The notes: a model not told the origin generated them from the sequence alone. A stretch of DNA of 64,000 nt from Candidatus Skiveiella danica (GCA_016721925.1 JADKHE010000011.1:620001-684000), one strand, 5' to 3'; counted from the stretch's first letter, positions 41,946-51,198 are shown. Made by a program: numbers and translations.

Positions 41946-43313
41946 TCAGGAGGTGGCGGCGCGGGGCAGCACGATTTCGACACAGGTGCCCCGCGGCGAA
42001 TTGGCGCTCAGCGTGACCTCGCCCTGCCATTGCGTGACCATGCGTTTGACCAGTGCCAGCCCGATGCCCAGCCCGCCGCTCTTGGTGCTGAAGAAGGGGC
42101 GGAACAGGCGCTGGCGCACCTCGTCGGAAATGCCGTGGCCGGTGTCGGTGAGGCGCAGCACGCAGCGTGCGCCGGTCTGCTGCAGGGTGGCCGTGATTTC
42201 GCCGCCGTCGGGCATGGCGTCGATGGCGTTGGCAATCAGGCTCAGCACGATCTGGCGCAGCATGGCGGGGTGCGCGCGCACCGGAGCCGGGTCGTGCTCG
42301 GGTGCCTGCCAGCGGATGTTGCGGCGCATCATCTCGGCGCCCATCTCCTCCAGGCAGGCGCGCACCAGCGGGCCCAGCGCCACGGCCTCGTCCTGCAGCT
42401 GCGGCGCCTGCGAGACGCGCACCAGCTCGGTGATCCAGCGGTCGGCGCGGTCCACGGCCGAGGTGATGTCCTGGCAGTGCTCGGTGGTTTCCGCCGGCTC
42501 GGAGGTGCCGTCCTGCAGCATCTCGGCCGAAACCCGGATCGAGGCCAGCGGGTTGCGCAGGTTGTGCGCCACGGCCCCCGCCAGTTCGACGGCGGTGGCC
42601 AGGGTCTGGGTCTCGGCCAGCCGGGCCTGCTGCTCGCGCAGGGTGCGGTCGGCACGCGCCACGATCCAGTACAGCGACAGGAACAGGCCGAGTGCCGAGG
42701 CCGCGCAGGCCAGCCAGAGCTGGATCAGGCCTTCGCGGATCGCCTCGTTGAGTTGCACTGGCACCTTGTAGAACTCCATCACGCCCACGACCTGTCCGCC
42801 GGGGGCGTCGCGCACCGGGATGTAGCTCTCGACAAAGAACGGCGCGCGCAGCGCCAGGCCCTCGTGCTCGGCCTTGGCCGGGCCGTCGCTGCCCAGGCGC
42901 CCGGAATGCACCACCAGCTCTCCCTTGAGCGCGTCGTCGAGCTCGTCGTTCACTGGGTAGCGCCGGCCCACCAGCGCGGCGTCGGTGGACCAGAGCATGG
43001 TGCCATCGCGGCTGTAGGCGTTGGCGCGCACCGGCTCGCGCATGCTGGTCACGTGCTCCATCGAACTGAGAAAGCGCGTGCGAAGTTCCGGGTCCTGCGG
43101 GTTCAGGAAGAAGCCACCCGACTGGTCGGTGGTGAGCAGGTTCTGGACGAAGTCCATCGTGACCTCGCCTTCGCGCTGCAGCATGCGCTGCGTCAGCATG
43201 TTCGACAGCAGCCAGCCCAGTCCCAGGGCGATGACGACGATCACCGCCAGGCTCGTCACGGCAAAACGCCGCTTGAGGTTCAGCGGCGGGATGGGGCGGG
43301 AATCGGGGGCCAT
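41946..43313 (-). CDS. Membrane sensor histidine kinase
   Basis: A 455-residue kinase with two membrane segments (~18-38 and ~196-218) enclosing a ~155-residue periplasmic sensor domain, then HisKA with H250 in 'GAVAHNLRNPLASIR', and HATPase with 'LIANAIDAMPDGG' and 'SGGLGIGLALVKRM'. The start at 43313 ('MAPDSRPIPPLNLKRRF') avoids an unconserved extension overlapping the activator site. It is the partner of the regulator encoded 9 bases downstream. The signal is unknown; by analogy with AtoS/DctB a short-chain acid is plausible. Confidence 0.93.
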   Translation of the reverse strand: MAPDSRPIPPLNLKRRFAVTSLAVIVVIALGLGWLLSNMLTQRMLQREGEVTMDFVQNLLTTDQSGGFFLNPQDPELRTRFLSSMEHVTSMREPVRANAYSRDGTMLWSTDAALVGRRYPVNDELDDALKGELVVHSGRLGSDGPAKAEHEGLALRAPFFVESYIPVRDAPGGQVVGVMEFYKVPVQLNEAIREGLIQLWLACAASALGLFLSLYWIVARADRTLREQQARLAETQTLATAVELAGAVAHNLRNPLASIRVSAEMLQDGTSEPAETTEHCQDITSAVDRADRWITELVRVSQAPQLQDEAVALGPLVRACLEEMGAEMMRRNIRWQAPEHDPAPVRAHPAMLRQIVLSLIANAIDAMPDGGEITATLQQTGARCVLRLTDTGHGISDEVRQRLFRPFFSTKSGGLGIGLALVKRMVTQWQGEVTLSANSPRGTCVEIVLPRAATS

Positions 43314-43348
43314 GCTGGGGGTTCTCCGGTGGGGCACTCTACGCCAAC

Positions 43349-43364
43349 TGGGTGATTTCACCCA
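43349..43364. promoter_or_regulatory. Upstream activator-like palindrome 1
   Basis: TGGGTGATTTCACCCA: perfect 7-base arms around TT. Its centre is 33 bases (about three helical turns) from site 2 and ~120 bases upstream of the sigma-54 -12 element, the usual zone for NtrC-type activators. Binding is inferred. Confidence 0.6.
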
Positions 43365-43381
43365 ATTCTCCGGGGGTGGTC

Positions 43382-43397
43382 TGCGTGATTTCCCCCA
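43382..43397. promoter_or_regulatory. Upstream activator-like site 2
   Basis: TGCGTGATTTCCCCCA differs from site 1 at two of 16 positions and lies on the same helical face, 33 bases downstream. It is likely a second binding site for the regulator encoded at 40536-41936. Confidence 0.55.
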
Positions 43398-43460
43398 TCT
43401 TTGGGTGGGGCATGGTTGCAAGTGCTTGATTCATATGGATGTTCTTCAGTCATTCAGGTC

Positions 43461-43476
43461 TGGCACATCCCATGCA
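43461..43476 (+). promoter_or_regulatory. Sigma-54 (-24/-12) promoter
   Basis: TGGCACATCCCATGCA carries the invariant GG and GC with the exact 10-base separation and near-consensus flanks (TGGCAC-N5-TTGCA). It points right, 58 bases before the start of the small unknown gene at 43534, and is preceded by two activator-like sites. Confidence 0.8.
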
Positions 43477-43533
43477 ATGCAAGGATCGAACCTGACGGCG
43501 GGCGTCAGGTCAACCAGGCCACGGACATCCACC

Positions 43534-43881
43534 ATGCGAATCGGCAAACCCAGCTTGCGCGACAGCTTCTTTGGCTGGCTCGGCGGCGCCGCATCCCCTG
43601 AGCGGTCCGATGCCCAGCGGCGCACCCACCGCATCCGCGAGCGCATGCTGCGTGAACTGATGCAGGGCCCGGCCGGTGGGGTGTCCGTGCTCGCGCGCCA
43701 GATTGCCATGGCGGCGGATGCGCAGACACTCTGGTATTTCCGCAGCGAATTGATGCAGGCCTTGTCGCGCCGCTGTGGCGAGGCCGCCGCCGCGGCGACA
43801 CTGGCCGAACTCACCCCCCTGTTCCATGGGCTGGTGCCGGCCAGCCTGATGCCCGGTGGTGCCGGACCCCGCCGGCGTTGA
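43534..43881 (+). CDS. Small protein of unknown function, first gene after the sigma-54 promoter
   Basis: A 115-residue soluble, Arg/Ala-rich protein starting 'MRIGKPSLRDSFFGWLGG'. No signal peptide, membrane segment or known motif was seen; residues ~45-100 look helical ('VSVLARQIAMAADAQTLWYF'). I do not recognise it. It sits between the sigma-54 promoter and the CoA-transferase gene (72-base gap), so it is probably induced together with that enzyme. Confidence 0.65.
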   Translation: MRIGKPSLRDSFFGWLGGAASPERSDAQRRTHRIRERMLRELMQGPAGGVSVLARQIAMAADAQTLWYFRSELMQALSRRCGEAAAAATLAELTPLFHGLVPASLMPGGAGPRRR

Positions 43882-43953
43882 CGCTGCGGCTTGCCCGCGA
43901 CGGCGCGCACGGTGTAGCCTTGGGGCTCCTTCCTGCCTGCACTCCAGCCTGCC

Positions 43954-45864
43954 ATGCCCGCCCATATCCAGTCCCACCACGCCAGCCACAGCCCCTACAA
44001 GAACAAGATCGTCAGCGCGGCCGAGGCGGTGCAGCTGATCCATGACGGCGACACGGTGGCCACCGGCGGCTTTGTCGGCATCGGCTTTGCCGAGGCCATC
44101 GCGGTGGCGCTGGAAGAGCGCTATGTGGCCACCCAGCAGCCGCGCGACCTGGCCTTGGTTTATGCGGCTGGACAGGGCGATGGGAAGACGCGAGGCCTCA
44201 ACCACCTGGGCCACCCCGGCCTGCTGCGCCGCGTGATCGGCGGACACTGGGGCCTGGTGCCGACGGTGCAGAAGCTGGCGGTGGACAACTTGATCGAAGC
44301 CTGGTGTCTGCCGCAGGGTGTGATCACGCACCTGTTTCGCGACATCGCCGCCGGCAAGCCCGGCACGCTCACGCGGGTCGGGCTGGACACGTTTGTGGAT
44401 CCGCGTCACGGCGGTGGCAAGCTCAATGCGCGCACCACCGAGGATCTGGTGCGTGTCATGCCGATCGATGGCGAGGACTACCTGTTTTACAAGGCCTTCC
44501 CGATCCAGGTCGGGATCATCCGTGCCACCACGGCCGATCCTGACGGCAACCTCACGATGGAGCGCGAGGCCCTCACCCTGGAGGCGCTGGCCATCGCCAT
44601 GGCCGCGCGCAACTCGGGCGGCGTGGTGATCGCGCAAGTGGAGCGCATCGCCGAACGCGGCACGCTGCATCCGCGCCAGGTCAAGGTGCCCGGCGTGCTG
44701 GTCGACGCGGTGGTGGTGGCCATCGACCCGGCGCACCACCAGCAGACCTTCGCCGAGCCCTACAACCCGGCGTTCTCGGCCGAGATCCGTGTGCCCATGG
44801 ACAGCGTGCTGCCGATGGGCCTGTCCGAGCGCAAGATCATTGCGCGCCGCGCGGCCCTGGAGCTGCGCCCGCACCAGGTGGTGAATCTGGGCATCGGCAT
44901 GCCGGAGGGCGTGGCCAGCGTCGCGGCCGAGGAGCGCATCATCGACCTGGTCACGCTGACGGCCGAGCCCGGCGTGGTCGGCGGCATTCCGGCCGGCGGG
45001 CTGAATTTCGGCGCGGCGGTGAATCCGCAGGCCATCATCGACCAGCCCAACCAGTTCGACTTCTACGACGGCGGCGGGCTGGACATCGCCATCCTCGGGC
45101 TGGCGCAGGCCGACCAGCACGGCAACCTCAACGTCAGCAAGTTCGGCCCGCGTCTGGCGGGGGCGGGCGGCTTCATCAACATCAGCCAGAACGCGCGCAT
45201 CGTGGTGTTTGTCGGCACCTTCACCGCCGGCGCGCTGGAGGTGCGCGTGAAGGATCGCCAGCTGCGCATCACGCATGAAGGCGGCGCGCGCAAGTTCGTG
45301 CGCGAAGTCGAGCACCGCACTTTCAGCGGCTCCGAGGCGCTCAAGCGCGGGCAGCGCGTGCTGTACGTGACCGAGCGCTGCGTATTCCAGCTGGTGGCCG
45401 ACCCCGAGGGCGCCAGCGCGCTGGAGTTGATCGAACTGGCACCCGGCATCGACCTGCAACGCGACGTGCTCGACCACATGTCGTTCGAGCCGCGCATCAG
45501 CGCCGACCTGCAGGCGATGGACGCGCGCCTGTTCGACGAGGAGACCATGGGCCTGCGCGAGCAGCTGCTGGACCGCCCGCTCGACGAGCGTTTCGCGCTG
45601 GATGCGGCCCGTCGCCGCTTCCATATCGACTTCTCGGGCCTGCAGGTCAATTCGAGCTCCGTCATTGCGGCGCTGGAGGCGGCCGTGCGCGAGCGGCTGG
45701 AGCCCCTGGGCCATCGGGTGGACGTGGTGGTGAACTACGACCATTTCGGCATCGTGCCGGAGCTGCTCGACGAGTATTCGGCCATGGTCAAGCGCCTGGC
45801 CGCGGCGTTCTATGGCCGCGTCACCCGCTACGGAACCACCGGCTTCCTGAAGTCGAGGCTGTAA
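43954..45864 (+). CDS. Acyl-CoA:acetate/3-ketoacid CoA-transferase
   Basis: A 636-residue fused two-half CoA-transferase (family I, YdiF/propionate-CoA-transferase group). The first half starts 'SAAEAVQLIHDGDTVATGGF'; the second half has 'NLGIGMPEGVASVA' and the catalytic-Glu block 'LTAEPGVVGGIPAGGLNFGA'. It activates short-chain or 3-keto acids using acyl-CoA donors. It is ~100 residues longer than the typical ~520-530, with a C-terminal extension ('LEAAVRERLEPLGHRVDVVV') that looks folded. Its position after a sigma-54 promoter opposite a two-component pair recalls E. coli atoDAEB/AtoSC, although here both CoA-transferase halves are fused. Confidence 0.92.
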   Translation: MPAHIQSHHASHSPYKNKIVSAAEAVQLIHDGDTVATGGFVGIGFAEAIAVALEERYVATQQPRDLALVYAAGQGDGKTRGLNHLGHPGLLRRVIGGHWGLVPTVQKLAVDNLIEAWCLPQGVITHLFRDIAAGKPGTLTRVGLDTFVDPRHGGGKLNARTTEDLVRVMPIDGEDYLFYKAFPIQVGIIRATTADPDGNLTMEREALTLEALAIAMAARNSGGVVIAQVERIAERGTLHPRQVKVPGVLVDAVVVAIDPAHHQQTFAEPYNPAFSAEIRVPMDSVLPMGLSERKIIARRAALELRPHQVVNLGIGMPEGVASVAAEERIIDLVTLTAEPGVVGGIPAGGLNFGAAVNPQAIIDQPNQFDFYDGGGLDIAILGLAQADQHGNLNVSKFGPRLAGAGGFINISQNARIVVFVGTFTAGALEVRVKDRQLRITHEGGARKFVREVEHRTFSGSEALKRGQRVLYVTERCVFQLVADPEGASALELIELAPGIDLQRDVLDHMSFEPRISADLQAMDARLFDEETMGLREQLLDRPLDERFALDAARRRFHIDFSGLQVNSSSVIAALEAAVRERLEPLGHRVDVVVNYDHFGIVPELLDEYSAMVKRLAAAFYGRVTRYGTTGFLKSRL

Positions 45865-45898
45865 GGGCTGCGACCGGCCTGTCAGCACCGGTTCTGAT

Positions 45899-45955
45899 GA
45901 ATTTTGCCGATAACCCAGGGTGGGTTGGTCTTTCGTTGCTACAAAAAAGATACTT
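45899..45955 (-). repeat. Dispersed repeat copy 6, diverged, between convergent genes
   Basis: Minus-strand sequence TTGTAGCAACGAAAGACC followed by CACCCTGGG keeps the spacing of the core but has several substitutions. It lies downstream of the CoA-transferase gene, just before the end of the patatin gene. Confidence 0.55.
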
Positions 45956-45978
45956 ATGACGGCCGGATCGCCCGGCGA

Positions 45979-47433
45979 TCACCTGGCTGGTGTAGCCGGT
46001 GTGGCGGCGCCCATCACGCCCACCACGCCCCCCAGGCTGGCCACCAGTCTCTGGTAGTCCGGGTGGGTGCGCAGCAATTCACGCCCGGTGGCGATCAGCT
46101 GGTCCACCTGGTCAGCGCTCAGCGCGAAGCTGGTGGGGATCTCGTTCAGAAAGCGGCGCAGCGGCCCGTCCGGCATGCTGTCGAAGCTCAGGCGGATGAA
46201 GTACGGGGTCACGGGGCGCTGCGGGGTCGACAGCTGCCTGGCCCAGGCCTCGACGCTTTGCTGCGTCTGCTGCAGCGTGGCCACGTTGTAGCGGTGCAGC
46301 TGGATGTTGGTGACCGCGTTCAGCGTGTTCTCGATCGAGGGGGCGCGGCTCGTGGCGCCGATGCCCAGGGGCGTGTCCGCGGCTGCGTTGACCGAGATGA
46401 AGGCAATGCGCTGCGGCACCTGGATGTTCATGTCCTTCTGGAACTGCCGCGCGCCGCCGACCAGCTCGATGGTGTCGAGCATGGCGCGCAGACCCAGGTT
46501 GTCGGTGATGCCGCCATCGACGAACTGCGCATAGCGGTGGCGCACCTTGTCGTTGTAGGTTTCGTTGTCGCGAACGACCATGGCCAGGTTGGGGTCGTTG
46601 GCATCGCGCTGGCGCGCGGCCGTCAGCCAGGCGGGGGGGCGGCGCGAGCAGCCGCTGTAGTTCTCGACGACCACCGGATCGAAGACCACCGGCACCGCGC
46701 TGGACGCGGTCACAGCCCTCGCCAGCGAGAAGCTGTTGAGGTCCGAGCACAGCAGGTCGAAGTATTCCTGGCTGAAGGTGAAGCGCTCGCCCGACGCCAG
46801 GTCGGACGTGTTGATGAGGATCAGCGGCGCGTTCTTGCGGATCAGGTCGCTGAAGGTGGCCTCGCCGAACAGGTTCTCCTTGTAGTACGACACCGCGGTC
46901 TCGGTGCGGTCGTGGCTGCTGAACCACTGCAGCGGGTTGAACAGGCTGCGCAGCAGGGCGCCTTCGATGTTGCGCCGCAGGAACCGCGCCTCGAAGTCCT
47001 CGAAGAGGCGGTTGCCGTAGAGGCCGTAGTAGGCCGAGGTGAAGCTGCCGCCGGAGACCGAACTGATGACGTTGACCGCCTCCAGCAGGCTGCGCTCGGT
47101 ACCTTGCAGGCGCACGCGGGTGTCGCGCAGTTCCTGCATCACGCCGTAGGCCAGCGCGGCCGCGCGCGTGCCGCCGCCGGAAAACGCCACCGCCAGCGAC
47201 AGCTCGTCCGAGCGCTGGTTCAGGGTGCGGTTGAAGGTTTCCAGCGTGTAGCCGGGCCGGTCTTCCCCGCTCAGCAGGGGCTTGTTGTCGATGACACCGA
47301 AGCTGGTGCAGGCGCTCACCAGAACGGCGGCCGCCAGCGCCGTGGCCCGCAGGGCCCAGGGCTTGCGGCGGTCGCTGGGTTCAGTCCCGTGGGCCGAATC
47401 AGGTTTTCGCGCGACACGCATGGCGGGGATCAT
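45979..47433 (-). CDS. Patatin-like phospholipase lipoprotein
   Basis: A 484-residue lipoprotein: signal segment with lipobox VSAC (Cys42), oxyanion loop 'AFSGGGTRAAALA', nucleophile Ser127 in 'SSVSGGSF' (the first Gly of GxSxG is Ser here) and catalytic Asp in 'FVDGGITDNLGLRAM'. It is predicted to be a lipid acyl hydrolase attached to the envelope, so it may act on membrane phospholipids. The first Met could also be 'MRVARKP', four residues in. It lies 13 bases after the phosphofructokinase gene on the same strand. Confidence 0.9.
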   Translation of the reverse strand: MIPAMRVARKPDSAHGTEPSDRRKPWALRATALAAAVLVSACTSFGVIDNKPLLSGEDRPGYTLETFNRTLNQRSDELSLAVAFSGGGTRAAALAYGVMQELRDTRVRLQGTERSLLEAVNVISSVSGGSFTSAYYGLYGNRLFEDFEARFLRRNIEGALLRSLFNPLQWFSSHDRTETAVSYYKENLFGEATFSDLIRKNAPLILINTSDLASGERFTFSQEYFDLLCSDLNSFSLARAVTASSAVPVVFDPVVVENYSGCSRRPPAWLTAARQRDANDPNLAMVVRDNETYNDKVRHRYAQFVDGGITDNLGLRAMLDTIELVGGARQFQKDMNIQVPQRIAFISVNAAADTPLGIGATSRAPSIENTLNAVTNIQLHRYNVATLQQTQQSVEAWARQLSTPQRPVTPYFIRLSFDSMPDGPLRRFLNEIPTSFALSADQVDQLIATGRELLRTHPDYQRLVASLGGVVGVMGAATPATPAR

Positions 47434-47446
47434 CGGAACGCACAGG

Positions 47447-48556
47447 TCAGTCGCCGAGTTCGATACCCAGGTCGCGCGCGGTCTGCAAGGTGTCGCTGTC
47501 CAGCGGCACGGCCTTCATGCGCCCGGCGACTTCCTCCAGCGCGACGTAGTTCACATTCGGGAAGCCGAGCGCCACCATGATGCCGGACTGCCCCTCGCCC
47601 AGCGCGCGCACGGCGGCGGTTCCGAAGCGCATGGCCGCCAGCCGGTCGAAGGAGGTCGGGCTGCCGCCGCGCAGCAGGTGGCCGAGCACCACCACCCGCG
47701 TGTCCTTGCCGGTGCGTTCCTGGATCGCCTGCCCGACCCTTTCGCCGATGCCACCCAGGCGCTCGGCGTGGCCGATCTCGGCCGCCTCCACCACCTCGCG
47801 GTGCCCGTGCGCCGGCTCGGCGCCCTCGGCCACCAGCACGATGGTGTAGGGGTGTCCCTCGACGTCGCGGGCGACCACCTTGGCGGCCACCTTGTCGATG
47901 TCAAAGGGGATCTCGGGGATCAGCACCGCATGCGCGTTGCCGGCAATGCCGGTGTGCAGCGCGATCCAGCCGGCATAGCGCCCCATCACTTCCACCACCA
48001 TCACCCGCTGGTGGCTCTCGGCCGTGCTGTGCAGGCGGTCCAGGCATTCGGTGGCGAAAGCCACGGCGGTGTCGAAGCCGAAGGTGGTGAAGGTTTTGTC
48101 GAGGTCGTTGTCGATGGTCTTGGGCACGCCCACGACGCGCAGGCCCTTCTGGTGCAGCGCGTTGGCGATGGTGAGCGAGCCGTCGCCGCCGATGGACACC
48201 AGCGCGTCCAGTTCCTTCATCGCAAAGTATTCGAGGATCTCGCCCGAGCGGTCCACGTCGCGGGTGCTGCCATCCGGCATCTTCATCGGGAAGTGCAGCG
48301 GGTTGCCGCGGTTGGTGGTGCCCAGGATGGTGCCGCCGAGGTGGGCAATGCCGCGCACCCGCTCCTTGGTGAGGCGGAACACGCCGCCGTCGGGGTAGCG
48401 CTCGGGAAACAGGATGCCGTTGAAGCCGTCGCGGATGCCGTAGCACTCCCACCCACGGTTGATGGCGGCGACGACGACCGAGCGGATCACGGCGTTCAGG
48501 CCCGGGGCATCGCCGCCCCCTGTGCACACGGCGATGCGTCGAATGGTGCTGGACAT
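47447..48556 (-). CDS. pfkA: 6-phosphofructokinase, ATP-type signature
   Basis: A 369-residue PFK-A superfamily enzyme; start 'MSSTIRRIAVCTGGGDAPGL' at 48556. The phosphoryl-donor loop reads 'SIGGDGSLTIANAL'; Gly after GGD is the ATP-type residue, while PPi enzymes have Asp there. The next motif is 'PKTIDNDLDKT' with Lys, a residue linked to PPi or group III enzymes, so the donor is most likely ATP but mixed. Fructose-6-phosphate-binding 'EVMGRYAGWIALHTGIAG' is intact. It directly follows a second, PPi-type PFK gene (43-base gap). Confidence 0.88.
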   Translation of the reverse strand: MSSTIRRIAVCTGGGDAPGLNAVIRSVVVAAINRGWECYGIRDGFNGILFPERYPDGGVFRLTKERVRGIAHLGGTILGTTNRGNPLHFPMKMPDGSTRDVDRSGEILEYFAMKELDALVSIGGDGSLTIANALHQKGLRVVGVPKTIDNDLDKTFTTFGFDTAVAFATECLDRLHSTAESHQRVMVVEVMGRYAGWIALHTGIAGNAHAVLIPEIPFDIDKVAAKVVARDVEGHPYTIVLVAEGAEPAHGHREVVEAAEIGHAERLGGIGERVGQAIQERTGKDTRVVVLGHLLRGGSPTSFDRLAAMRFGTAAVRALGEGQSGIMVALGFPNVNYVALEEVAGRMKAVPLDSDTLQTARDLGIELGD

Positions 48557-48599
48557 GCAGGTATCCCTCTGAATCAACATTGGAAGAAACGGGCGAGCG

Positions 48600-49817
48600 C
48601 TAAGCCTTGTGCAGCACCTTGGCCACCGGGTTGTGGCGCAGCCTGAAGGCGTCGGGCATGCCGGAGCCCAGCAGCGGGCGCAGGTACATGCGGAAGGCGT
48701 CGGTCACATCGGTGCCGCTGGCGGCGATGAATTCGTCCTCCATCACGCGCGTCTTGCCGGCCACGGCCTCCAGCGGCAACAGTTCGTAATCGACCGAATA
48801 GAAACCGGTGCGCTTGATCGCGACCGAGCCATCGCGCCCGCCCCACAGCGCGAACTGCACGGCCTTTTCGCCCACCTCGCGCGCCTCGCGCTGGTCCACG
48901 TCCGAGACGCAGCCGATGAACGAGCGCTGCAGGTAGCCGAAGGTGTCGCCGCGCACGCGCTTGATCTTGAGCTTGGCCTTGATCTCCTCGCACAGCAGGT
49001 CCGCCAGCGCGCCATTGCCGGAAAGCTGCACGTTGCCGTGCGCGTCGTGCTCCAGATCTTTGGCCAGCAGGGCGGCCATCGGCTTGCCGCTGGCGTCGTG
49101 GATGCCTTCGGACACGGCAATCACGCAGCGGCCATGGCGCTCGTACATGCTTTTCACGTCGGCCAGGAAATTCTCCAGATTGAACGTGCGCTCGGGCAGG
49201 TAGATCAGGTGCGGGCCGTCGTCGGCAAACTTCTTGCCCAGCGCCGAGGCGGCGGTCAGAAAGCCCGCATGGCGCCCCATCACGACGCCGACATACACGC
49301 CGGGCAGGGCCGCGTTGTCCAGGTTGGCCCCGGCGAAGGCCTGCGCGACGAAGCGCGCGGCCGACGGAAAGCCCGGCGTGTGGTCGTTGCCGACCAGGTC
49401 GTTGTCGATCGTCTTCGGGATGTGGATGCTGCGCAGCGGATAACCGGCTTTTTGCGCCTCCAGGCTTACGATGCGCACCGTGTCGGACGAATCGTTGCCG
49501 CCGATGTAGAAGAAGTGCTCGATTTCGTGCGCCTGCAGCACCTTGAAGATTTCCTGGCAATAGGCCAAGTCGGGCTTGTCGCGGGTGGAGCCTAGCGCCG
49601 AGGCGGGCGTGCCGGCCACCAGCTCCAGATTGTGGTGGGTTTCCTGCGTCAGGTCGACAAAATCTTCATTGACGATGCCGCGCACGCCGTGGCGCGCACC
49701 GTAGATGCGCTCGATGTTGCCGAAGCGCCGCGCCTCCAGCGCCACGCCCACCAGGGACTGGTTGATGACGGCGGTGGGGCCGCCGCCCTGGGCGACGAGT
49801 ATTTTTCCGGATGCCAC
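48600..49817 (-). CDS. pfp: Diphosphate-dependent phosphofructokinase
   Basis: A 405-residue enzyme. I chose GTG at 49817 because it has an AAGGAAA site and starts the conserved 'VASGKILVAQGGGPTAVINQ'; the open frame upstream is unconserved. The donor loop is 'YIGGNDSSDTVRIV' (GGND in place of GGDG), followed by 'HIPKTIDNDLVGNDHTPGF', the pattern of PPi-dependent enzymes, which run fructose-6-phosphate phosphorylation reversibly. It is probably cotranscribed with the ATP-type PFK gene that follows. Confidence 0.9.
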   Translation of the reverse strand: MASGKILVAQGGGPTAVINQSLVGVALEARRFGNIERIYGARHGVRGIVNEDFVDLTQETHHNLELVAGTPASALGSTRDKPDLAYCQEIFKVLQAHEIEHFFYIGGNDSSDTVRIVSLEAQKAGYPLRSIHIPKTIDNDLVGNDHTPGFPSAARFVAQAFAGANLDNAALPGVYVGVVMGRHAGFLTAASALGKKFADDGPHLIYLPERTFNLENFLADVKSMYERHGRCVIAVSEGIHDASGKPMAALLAKDLEHDAHGNVQLSGNGALADLLCEEIKAKLKIKRVRGDTFGYLQRSFIGCVSDVDQREAREVGEKAVQFALWGGRDGSVAIKRTGFYSVDYELLPLEAVAGKTRVMEDEFIAASGTDVTDAFRMYLRPLLGSGMPDAFRLRHNPVAKVLHKA

Positions 49818-50190
49818 GGGGGATTTCCTTTGTTCTTGAGGGTGGAAAACGTCGAGGGTGTCATTGTGCCCCCGAAGCCGCCGGCAAGCCGGTTCTGGCG
49901 CCACTTCAGATGGCCGGAGCGCCGTAGGGCCCTCGCAGCGGATCTGCAGGCATTTTTCATGCCCGTTCAGGGCGAAGCCCCGGGGCGGCCGGGCCGCCGG
50001 CGCCTTGAAGTCAGGGCTTCTCCAGGCCGAAGATAGGTGACCCGAGGCGCGGCACGCCCGAGGGTGTGCCGTGGTGAGCGCCCCCAAAGGCTTTGGACCT
50101 GCATGTGCTGCGACGGGAGGCTTGTGTCCGGGATGAAATCAATCGATGAAAGGGGTTGATTTTTGACTTTCATCCGCCTAATCTGTGCGC
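49818..50190. other. 373-base divergent region between the PFK and LysR genes
   Basis: No gene is supported here. The stretch next to the PFK start is moderately GC-rich without motifs; the middle is very GC-rich with short inverted repeats (for example GGCGGCCGGGCCGCC near 49983). The last 60 bases are AT-richer and hold a palindrome suited to a LysR site. Confidence 0.5.
50136..50162. promoter_or_regulatory. Palindrome upstream of the LysR gene
   Basis: AAATCAA and TTGATTT form perfect 7-base arms 13 bases apart, ending 28 bases before the LysR start. A second overlapping pair, GATGAAA/TTTCATC, is also present. Position and spacing fit an autoregulatory LysR site; this is inferred. Confidence 0.4.
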
Positions 50191-51198
50191 ATGGACAAAC
50201 TCAAGGCCTTCGAATCCTTTGTCTCTGTCGCCACCAAGGGCAGCTTGACGGCGGCCGCCAAGGCCGAGGGCGTGGCGCCGGCCATCATGGGCCGGCGGCT
50301 CGACGCGCTGGAGGAGCACCTGGGCGTGAAGCTGCTGGTGCGCACCACGCGGCGCATCACGCTCACGCACGAAGGCAGCGCGTTTCTGGAAGACTGCCAG
50401 CGCCTGCTGGCCGACGTGGCCAATGCCGAGGCCAGCGTGTCCGAGGGCGGTGTGAAGGCCAGCGGGCACCTGCGCATCACGGCGCCGGCCGGCTTTGGCC
50501 GACGTCATGTGGCGCCGCTGGTGCCACGCTTTCGGGAACTGCACCCGGAGGTGACGATTTCTCTCAACCTCAGCGACCGCGTGGTGGACCTGGCCGGCGA
50601 AGGTTTCGACTGCGCGGTGCGTGTGGGCGACATGCCCGATTCCTCGCTGGTCAGCGTGCGCCTGGCCGACAACCGGCGCCTGTGCGTGGCCGCCCCACGC
50701 TACCTGCAGCAACATGGCACGCCGCAGCATCCGGCCGAACTGGCGCGTTTTGACTGTCTGACCCTGTCCAGCGACGCCTCGCAGACGCGCGGCTGGGCGT
50801 TTCGTGTTCCGCGCAACACCGCTGGGCGAAAGCAGGAAGGCGCTGTGCCAGGCGCGGGGCTGCCCGCGGACGGCGCCGGCGAGGTCGTGCACTTCAAGCC
50901 GGGCGGGCCGCTGGACTGCTCGGACGGGCAGGTGCTGCACGACTGGTGCCTGGCCGGCTACGGCATTGCCTGGCGCAGCACCTGGGAGGTCGAGGCCGAA
51001 ATCGCCGCGGGCCTGCTGGTGCCCGTGCTGGAAGAATTCGGCGCGCCGCCGAACGGCATCTATGTGGTGTTTCCGCAGCGCAAGCACCTGCCGCTGCGAC
51101 TGAGGCTGTGGATGGACTACCTGAAGCACCACTATGGGCAAGCCACCTTCTGGCGGGGCGTGCTGCCGGGCGCGCCCGGTCGGAGCGCGGCCGCATGA
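50191..51198 (+). CDS. LysR-family transcriptional regulator
   Basis: A 335-residue regulator with an N-terminal helix-turn-helix ('MDKLKAFESFVSVATKGSLT', 'LEEHLGVKLLVRTTRRITLT') and a periplasmic-binding-like effector domain ('ASGHLRITAPAGFGRRHVAP', 'GEGFDCAVRVGDMPDSSLVS'). The ATG at 50191 was preferred over GTG at 50185. It is divergent from the PPi-PFK gene and overlaps the DUF2214 gene by ATGA, so either could be a target. The effector is unknown. Confidence 0.93.
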   Translation: MDKLKAFESFVSVATKGSLTAAAKAEGVAPAIMGRRLDALEEHLGVKLLVRTTRRITLTHEGSAFLEDCQRLLADVANAEASVSEGGVKASGHLRITAPAGFGRRHVAPLVPRFRELHPEVTISLNLSDRVVDLAGEGFDCAVRVGDMPDSSLVSVRLADNRRLCVAAPRYLQQHGTPQHPAELARFDCLTLSSDASQTRGWAFRVPRNTAGRKQEGAVPGAGLPADGAGEVVHFKPGGPLDCSDGQVLHDWCLAGYGIAWRSTWEVEAEIAAGLLVPVLEEFGAPPNGIYVVFPQRKHLPLRLRLWMDYLKHHYGQATFWRGVLPGAPGRSAAA

